Assembly (NCBI GenBank): GCA_018669845.1
Contig: JABHSO010000040.1
Location: 1 to 49,804 of the forward strand
Origin: Gammaproteobacteria bacterium
GTDB taxonomy: Bacteria > Pseudomonadota > Gammaproteobacteria > GCA-001735895
Direction of reading: 5' to 3'
Length of the DNA: 49,804 bases
The notes under the pieces were generated by a model. It was not told the origin of the DNA. It did no database searches and saw only the letters and a program-made list of their open reading frames with translations. Positions within the stretch are counted from its first letter, which is position 1; the number at the start of each line of letters is the position of its first letter. This document shows, piece by piece, positions 45,160 to 49,804 of the stretch. Made by a program: the position numbers and the translations under genes.

Positions 45160-46566
45160 ATGGAAGCATTAACTCTTTATGACAAAGTCTGGCAGCAGCA
45201 TATAGTTCGCCAGGAAGATGATGGGACTGCATTATTATATATCGACAGGCATCTGGTGCATGAAGTGACTTCTCCTCAGGCATTCGAAGGTTTGAATATG
45301 AATGATCGTCCATTATGGCGTAAGGAGTCTATTCTGGCTGTTCCTGATCATAATGTGCCGACAACGGATAGACATCAGGGTATTAGTGATCCTGTTGCTA
45401 AATTACAGGTTGATACTCTTGATCAAAACTGTGAATCATTCGGTTTGACCGAATTTAAAATGAATGATATTCGCCAGGGTATCGTGCATGTTATCGGGCC
45501 GGAACAGGGTGCCACGTTGCCGGGCATGACGGTAGTTTGTGGTGATTCGCATACCTCAACTCATGGTGCCTTCGCTGCTTTGGCATTTGGTATTGGTACT
45601 TCTGAAGTTGAACATGTCATGGCAACGCAGTGCCTGATTCAGAAAAAGTCCAAAAATATGCGGGTGACTATTGAAGGATCTGTCGGAAAAGCTGTGACCG
45701 CAAAAGATATAGTGCTGGCTATTATTGGTGAAATTGGTACCGCTGGCGGAACAGGTTATGCCATTGAATTTGCTGGTGAAGCCATTCAAAACCTTTCGAT
45801 GGAAGGCCGGATGACGGTGTGTAACATGACCATCGAAGCAGGTGCTCGTGCAGGTATGATTGCCTGTGATCAAACGACTATTGATTACATAAAAGGTCGT
45901 CCGTTTGCTCCATCAACTGCAGGCTGGGATAACGCTGTGACTAGCTGGAATAATTTACATACCGATGATGGTGCCGTATTTGATCGCGAAGTGGTCATTA
46001 AAGGTGACTCGATTGAACCACAGGTAACCTGGGGAACTTCTCCGGAAATGGTGATTTCCATCAGTGCAAATGTTCCTAATCCCAATAATGAAAAAGATAG
46101 TGTTAAAGCCGATGGAATTCAAAAAGCCCTGGACTATATGGGGCTCGATGCGGATGTTGCGATTAATGAAGTTTTAGTGGATAAGGTGTTTATCGGCTCC
46201 TGTACTAATTCTCGCATAGAAGATTTACGTTCGGCTGCTGATATCGCAAAAGGTCGTCAGGTAGCAGATAATGTTAAACTGGCGATGGTGGTTGCTGGCA
46301 GCGGTCTGGTGAAACAGCAGGCTGAACAGGAAGGTCTGGATAAAATATTTATCGACGCTGGATTTGAATGGCGTGAACCTGGCTGTTCAATGTGTCTGGC
46401 GATGAATGACGATAGACTGGAGTCGGGTGAACGTTGTGCATCAACTTCCAACCGTAATTTTGAAGGCCGTCAGGGGCAGGGTGGACGAACTCACCTGGTT
46501 TCACCAGCAATGGCTGCCGCCGCTGCTGTGTATGGTCATTTTATAGACATTAGAAATATTGATTGA
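45160..46566 (+). CDS. leuC: 3-isopropylmalate dehydratase large subunit
   Basis: LeuC with LeuD isomerises 2- to 3-isopropylmalate in leucine synthesis. The 468 residues match the family. The 4Fe-4S ligands are in [15 protein letters not shown] and GCSMCLAMN, and the aconitase-type [20 protein letters not shown] is present. I chose ATG 45160 with AAAGGTG upstream; a GTG at 45151 would overlap that ribosome binding site. It starts the leuC-(lipoprotein)-leuD-leuB-asd run. Confidence 0.97.
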   Translation: MEALTLYDKVWQQHIVRQEDDGTALLYIDRHLVHEVTSPQAFEGLNMNDRPLWRKESILAVPDHNVPTTDRHQGISDPVAKLQVDTLDQNCESFGLTEFKMNDIRQGIVHVIGPEQGATLPGMTVVCGDSHTSTHGAFAALAFGIGTSEVEHVMATQCLIQKKSKNMRVTIEGSVGKAVTAKDIVLAIIGEIGTAGGTGYAIEFAGEAIQNLSMEGRMTVCNMTIEAGARAGMIACDQTTIDYIKGRPFAPSTAGWDNAVTSWNNLHTDDGAVFDREVVIKGDSIEPQVTWGTSPEMVISISANVPNPNNEKDSVKADGIQKALDYMGLDADVAINEVLVDKVFIGSCTNSRIEDLRSAADIAKGRQVADNVKLAMVVAGSGLVKQQAEQEGLDKIFIDAGFEWREPGCSMCLAMNDDRLESGERCASTSNRNFEGRQGQGGRTHLVSPAMAAAAAVYGHFIDIRNID

Positions 46567-46575
46567 GGATAACTG

Positions 46576-46704
46576 ATGAAAAAATTAACACTGATTTTAT
46601 TAATGGGCCTGGTTTTTACTATAACGGGTTGTGAAACTATGAAAGGCCTGGGTTCTGATATTCAGAAAGCGGGTAAAGCGATAGAGAAAAAAGCTGCTGA
46701 CTAG
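46576..46704 (+). CDS. Entericidin-like small lipoprotein inside the leu operon
   Basis: The 42-residue product starts MKKLTLILLMGLVFTITGC, with a lipobox Cys at residue 19. The mature part CETMKGLGSDIQKAGKAI then ends EKKAAD, matching entericidin A/B-like peptides (short amphipathic lipoproteins with G-x-D-I-x-x-A-G-x-x-I). GAGGAT precedes the ATG. It lies 9 bases after leuC and 41 before leuD. Similar insertions between leuC and leuD are, from memory, found in some betaproteobacteria. A role in envelope stress or lysis is inferred from the family. Confidence 0.85.
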   Translation: MKKLTLILLMGLVFTITGCETMKGLGSDIQKAGKAIEKKAAD

Positions 46705-46745
46705 CGCTTCGGCTCTATTTATAGATTTATTTTGGAGTAATTACG

Positions 46746-47381
46746 GTGGAAAAATTTCAGAAATTTACCGGCATTGTCGCGCCGATGGATCGTGCGAATG
46801 TGGATACAGATGCCATCATTCCCAAGCAATATCTTAAATCCATAAAACGAACTGGATTTGGACCTAATTTATTTGATGACTGGCGCTATCTGGATCGTGG
46901 TGAACCGGGCATTGATAATAATGAGCGACGTGTAAATCCGGATTTTGTGTTAAATAAAACACCGTATAAATATGCTCAAATTTTATTAGCTCGTGAAAAT
47001 TTTGGTTGTGGATCTTCACGTGAACATGCTGTCTGGGCGTTGGCTGACTTTGGATTCAAAGTGGTCATAGCCCCAAGTTTTGCTGATATCTTTTTTAATA
47101 ACAGCTTCAAAAGTGGTTTGTTACCGATTGTATTAAGCAGTACGGTTGTGGATCAATTGTTTGAAGAACTGGATGACCATGAAGATTATCAACTGTCGAT
47201 TGACCTTGAAAATCAGCTGGTGAGTAATTCAGCTGGCGCTCAAATTCCTTTTGAAGTGGATGAATTCCGTAAACATTGTTTACTCAATGGACTGGATGAT
47301 ACCGGTCTGACATTACAGCATGCGGAAAAAATCAAGTCATTCGAGAAACAGTATTATCAACAGTCTCCGTGGTTGAAGTAA
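46746..47381 (+). CDS. leuD: 3-isopropylmalate dehydratase small subunit
   Basis: This 211-residue swivelling-domain subunit partners LeuC. Typical sequences are [20 protein letters not shown] and [20 protein letters not shown], which together shape the active site. The start is GTG at 46746 with GGAG upstream. The gene is followed by a CACGAAG palindrome of about 130 bases before leuB. Confidence 0.97.
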   Translation: MEKFQKFTGIVAPMDRANVDTDAIIPKQYLKSIKRTGFGPNLFDDWRYLDRGEPGIDNNERRVNPDFVLNKTPYKYAQILLARENFGCGSSREHAVWALADFGFKVVIAPSFADIFFNNSFKSGLLPIVLSSTVVDQLFEELDDHEDYQLSIDLENQLVSNSAGAQIPFEVDEFRKHCLLNGLDDTGLTLQHAEKIKSFEKQYYQQSPWLK

Positions 47382-47388
47382 AAGACAG

Positions 47389-47522
47389 TTTTACCACGAA
47401 GCACACGAAGAGCACGAAGGGTTTAGTAATGTTTTATATTCCTGGAGTATTGGGTAACTCTTTTAAATTTTACAATTTATTTGCATCAACGACTTCGTGT
47501 TCTTCGTGAACTTCGTGGTGAG
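47389..47522. repeat. CACGAAG-type intergenic palindrome, copy H (leuD-leuB)
   Basis: The left arm (47389-47420) has three CACGAAG units and the right arm (47491-47522) has three CTTCGTG units ending GTGGTG. The centre is about 70 bases and unrelated to other copies. It lies within a presumed operon, so transcripts would carry a long hairpin between leuD and leuB. Confidence 0.8.
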
Positions 47523-47570
47523 TATGTTAATGATTTTTTATGTATTTAGGTAAATAATTAAGGTAACAAA

Positions 47571-48647
47571 ATGTCTACAAAAATTGCAATTCTGCCAGGT
47601 GATGGCATCGGTCCTGAAATTATCAATGAAGCGGTTAAAGTGCTTGAGTGTCTGCAGCAGGATCATTCCCTGGATGTAGAGCTGGAAACAGCTGCTATCG
47701 GTGGCGCAGCTTATGACGAATCCGGAAGTCCCTTACCAGAATCGACTTTAAATCTATGTAAATCGGCTGAAGCCATTTTGTTAGGCGCTGTCGGTGGACC
47801 TCAGTATGAATCTCTGGAGCGTGAATTACGTCCTGAAAAAGGTTTGTTGGGTTTGCGTTCTGAACTGGAACTGTTTTCTAATCTTCGTCCAGCTATTCTT
47901 TATCCGCAACTGGCTAATGCATCCAGCCTGAAGCCTGAAATAGTGTCCGGTCTGGATATTATGATTGTTCGTGAATTGACAGGTGGTATCTATTTTGGTC
48001 AGCCACGTGGCATTCGTACTTTGGATAATGGTGAAAAAGAGGGTTACAACACTTTAGTTTATGCCGAACATGAAATAGAACGTATTGCACGTTCAGCTTT
48101 TGATGTCGCGATGAAACGCGGTAAAAAGGTTTGTTCTGTTGATAAAGCCAATGTTCTTGAGGTTTCTGAATTATGGCGTGAAGTGATGGTGCGTGTTAGC
48201 AAAGAGTATCCTGAAGTCGAGTTATCACATATGTACGTGGATAACGCATCGATGCAACTGGTTAAATGGCCTAAACAGTTTGACGTAATGGTAACCAAAA
48301 ACATGTTTGGTGATATTTTGTCAGATACAGCTGCGATGCTTACCGGTTCTATCGGTATGCTGCCTTCTGCATCTTTAGATAAAAATGGGAAAGGCATGTA
48401 CGAGCCAATCCACGGTTCTGCGCCAGATATTGCAGGAACAAATAAAGCTAATCCATTGGCAACAATTTTGTCTGTTTCAATGATGTTGCGTTATAGCCTG
48501 AATAAAACTGAGCTGGCTGATCGAATTGAGCAGGCAGTGAGTGATGTGCTGGACCAGGGCATGCGAACAGAAGATATTGCCGATGGTGGTTCTTTTGTCA
48601 GTACTCAGGAAATGGGCGATGCTGTTGTTAACGCACTGAAAGCTTAA
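47571..48647 (+). CDS. leuB: 3-isopropylmalate dehydrogenase
   Basis: LeuB oxidatively decarboxylates 3-isopropylmalate with NAD. The 358 residues fit the family. Key segments are [11 protein letters not shown] at the start, [14 protein letters not shown], the metal-binding NMFGDILSD and the NAD-site [18 protein letters not shown]. The 189-base gap after leuD is filled mostly by palindrome H. Confidence 0.97.
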   Translation: MSTKIAILPGDGIGPEIINEAVKVLECLQQDHSLDVELETAAIGGAAYDESGSPLPESTLNLCKSAEAILLGAVGGPQYESLERELRPEKGLLGLRSELELFSNLRPAILYPQLANASSLKPEIVSGLDIMIVRELTGGIYFGQPRGIRTLDNGEKEGYNTLVYAEHEIERIARSAFDVAMKRGKKVCSVDKANVLEVSELWREVMVRVSKEYPEVELSHMYVDNASMQLVKWPKQFDVMVTKNMFGDILSDTAAMLTGSIGMLPSASLDKNGKGMYEPIHGSAPDIAGTNKANPLATILSVSMMLRYSLNKTELADRIEQAVSDVLDQGMRTEDIADGGSFVSTQEMGDAVVNALKA

Positions 48648-48654
48648 AAGATTT

Positions 48655-48732
48655 GCACCACGAAGTACACGAAGAGCACGAAGGAAAACAAACCCATTTA
48701 ATCTTCGTGTACTTCGTGCTCTTCGTGGTGAA
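48655..48732. repeat. CACGAAG-type intergenic palindrome, copy I (leuB-asd)
   Basis: The left arm (48655-48684, from CACCACGAAG) and right arm (48702-48732, to CTTCGTGGTG) are about 29 bases each with a centre of only 17 bases, a compact and very stable hairpin. The middle units of the right arm are swapped relative to perfect complement. It lies between leuB and asd on the same strand. Confidence 0.82.
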
Positions 48733-48767
48733 TATATAAAGTGTTGAATAATTTTTAGAGAAAAACA

Positions 48768-49804
48768 ATGAATAGAGTTGGATTTGTAGGTTGGCGTGGC
48801 ATGGTTGGTTCTGTGCTGATGCAACGTATGCGTGAAGAGAATGATTTTCTTAATATCGCTGAACCGGTATTTTTCACAACATCACAGGCGGGGCAGCCCG
48901 GTCCTGATATTGGTAAGGATATTCCTGCTCTTAAAGATGCTACAGATATCAATGAATTAAAATCCATGGATGCCATCGTTACCTGTCAGGGCGGTGATTA
49001 TACCAAACAGGTTTATGATGACTTGCGTGCTGCTGGCTGGACCGGTTACTGGATAGATGCTGCATCTTCTTTACGTATGCAAGATCACACTATTATCGTT
49101 CTTGACCCGGTGAACAAAAATGTTATCGATGAAGCACTTGCTGAGGGTAAAAAAGATTTTATCGGTGGGAACTGTACTGTCAGTTTAATGATGATGGCGC
49201 TGGGTGGTCTATTGCAAAATGATCATATTGAATGGATCAGTGCGATGACTTATCAGGCGGCTTCTGGTGCCGGTGCCAGGAATATGCGTGAGTTGATTAG
49301 CCAGATGGGCAGTATTGAAAGTTCAGTGCATGACTTACTCGCCGATCCATCTTCAGCCATTCTGGATATAGACCGACAGGTTGCTGAGCATATTCGTTCA
49401 AGTAATTATCCAACTGATCAGTTTGGAGTGCCTCTTGCTGGCAGTTTAATTCCATGGATTGATGTGCAACTGGAAAATGGTCAAAGCAAGGAAGAATGGA
49501 AAGCTGCTGTAGAGACCAATAAAATTCTAGGGCGCTCAGATAATTTAATTCCTATCGATGGCTTATGTGTGAGAATAGGGGCCATGCGCTCTCATTCCCA
49601 GGCATTAACAATAAAATTGAAACAAAACCTGCCGATGGATGAAATCCATGAATTGCTGGCCAGTGCAAATGACTGGGTTAAGGTTCTACCTAATGATCGT
49701 GAAATCAGCATGCAAGAATTATCACCAGCAGTAGTCACAGGATCTCTATCGGTACCTGTCGGACGTTTGCGTAAAATGCAGATGGGTGATAATTACCTTT
49801 CAGC
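48768..49804 (+). CDS. asd: Aspartate-semialdehyde dehydrogenase (3' end outside window)
   Basis: The frame from ATG 48768 is open to the window end, giving 345 complete codons of an expected length of about 370. It starts [20 protein letters not shown] with the NADP-binding glycine loop. The catalytic Cys136 is in [10 protein letters not shown] (Cys135 in E. coli Asd), and [15 protein letters not shown] follows. Asd feeds lysine, methionine and threonine synthesis. leuB-asd order is common in gammaproteobacteria. No ribosome binding site beyond AGAG is seen. Confidence 0.95.
   Translation, partial: MNRVGFVGWRGMVGSVLMQRMREENDFLNIAEPVFFTTSQAGQPGPDIGKDIPALKDATDINELKSMDAIVTCQGGDYTKQVYDDLRAAGWTGYWIDAASSLRMQDHTIIVLDPVNKNVIDEALAEGKKDFIGGNCTVSLMMMALGGLLQNDHIEWISAMTYQAASGAGARNMRELISQMGSIESSVHDLLADPSSAILDIDRQVAEHIRSSNYPTDQFGVPLAGSLIPWIDVQLENGQSKEEWKAAVETNKILGRSDNLIPIDGLCVRIGAMRSHSQALTIKLKQNLPMDEIHELLASANDWVKVLPNDREISMQELSPAVVTGSLSVPVGRLRKMQMGDNYLS

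Noticed and set aside
48477-48824. Minus-strand ORF containing the RALRVLRG-type peptide
   Set aside because: It is antisense to leuB and asd, and its central part is the translation of palindrome I. Such peptides are a known by-product of CACGAAG repeats.

Overview
The window looks like a chromosomal segment from an AT-rich (by eye about 40% GC) free-living gammaproteobacterium. The evidence is the set and order of housekeeping loci: holC-pepA facing lptF-lptG, parE and parC about 1 kb apart, epmB/efp/epmA with the modifiable Lys34 in EF-P, psd, prmB, aroC, an HcaT-like MFS gene, and leuC-leuD-leuB-asd. A FimX-like protein and a chemoreceptor suggest a motile, pilus-bearing cell. I cannot name the genus; a marine or sulfur-oxidising lineage is only a guess. 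No rRNA, tRNA, prophage, IS transposase or CRISPR array was seen.

Layout. 1-6.4 kb: start of a secreted protein, a hotdog-fold protein, a small acidic protein with holC and pepA (minus strand), lptFG (plus strand), an RDD protein. 6.4-9.1 kb: an H1-like DNA-binding protein, a run of GGA-loop hairpins, xerD, a CnoX-like thioredoxin. 9.2-14.5 kb: parE, an alpha/beta hydrolase, parC. 14.6-21.1 kb: an ion-homeostasis block (nhaA, psiE-like gene, P-type ATPase, CPA2 antiporter). 21.2-25.9 kb: fimX-like gene and the EF-P lysylation locus. 25.9-27.9 kb: psd followed by PCuAC and Sco copper genes. 28.0-39.3 kb: prmB, then about 10 kb of accessory genes before aroC. 39.4-49.8 kb: aroC, small envelope genes, MFS transporter, LysR and the leucine/aspartate-family biosynthesis genes, running out of the window inside asd.

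The accessory stretch between prmB and aroC holds the most interesting systems. One is a divergent arsR/arsP pair with a near-ideal promoter buried in an 18-bp-arm palindrome; the regulator has a vicinal Cys pair of the kind described for methylarsenite sensors. The second is a bufA2-bufB-bufC operon (Cys-rich secreted precursor, MNIO/DUF692 enzyme, DUF2063 partner) of the bufferin metallophore type, with an apparent intrinsic terminator between precursor and enzyme genes. The third is a DUF4198/HupE-type pair whose 5' ends overlap head to head. With PCuAC, Sco and a second Sco-like lipoprotein nearby, metal handling is a theme of the window.

A family of long-armed intergenic palindromes is scattered through the window. 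Six copies are built on CACGAAG units, two on CGCAAAG units, and one unrelated copy is built on GGTGCGC. Six of these nine sit between convergent genes, and the GGTGCGC copy supplies the stop codons of both flanking genes. No gene-free stretch exceeds 300 bases; the longest (15933-16228) shows nothing I can name.
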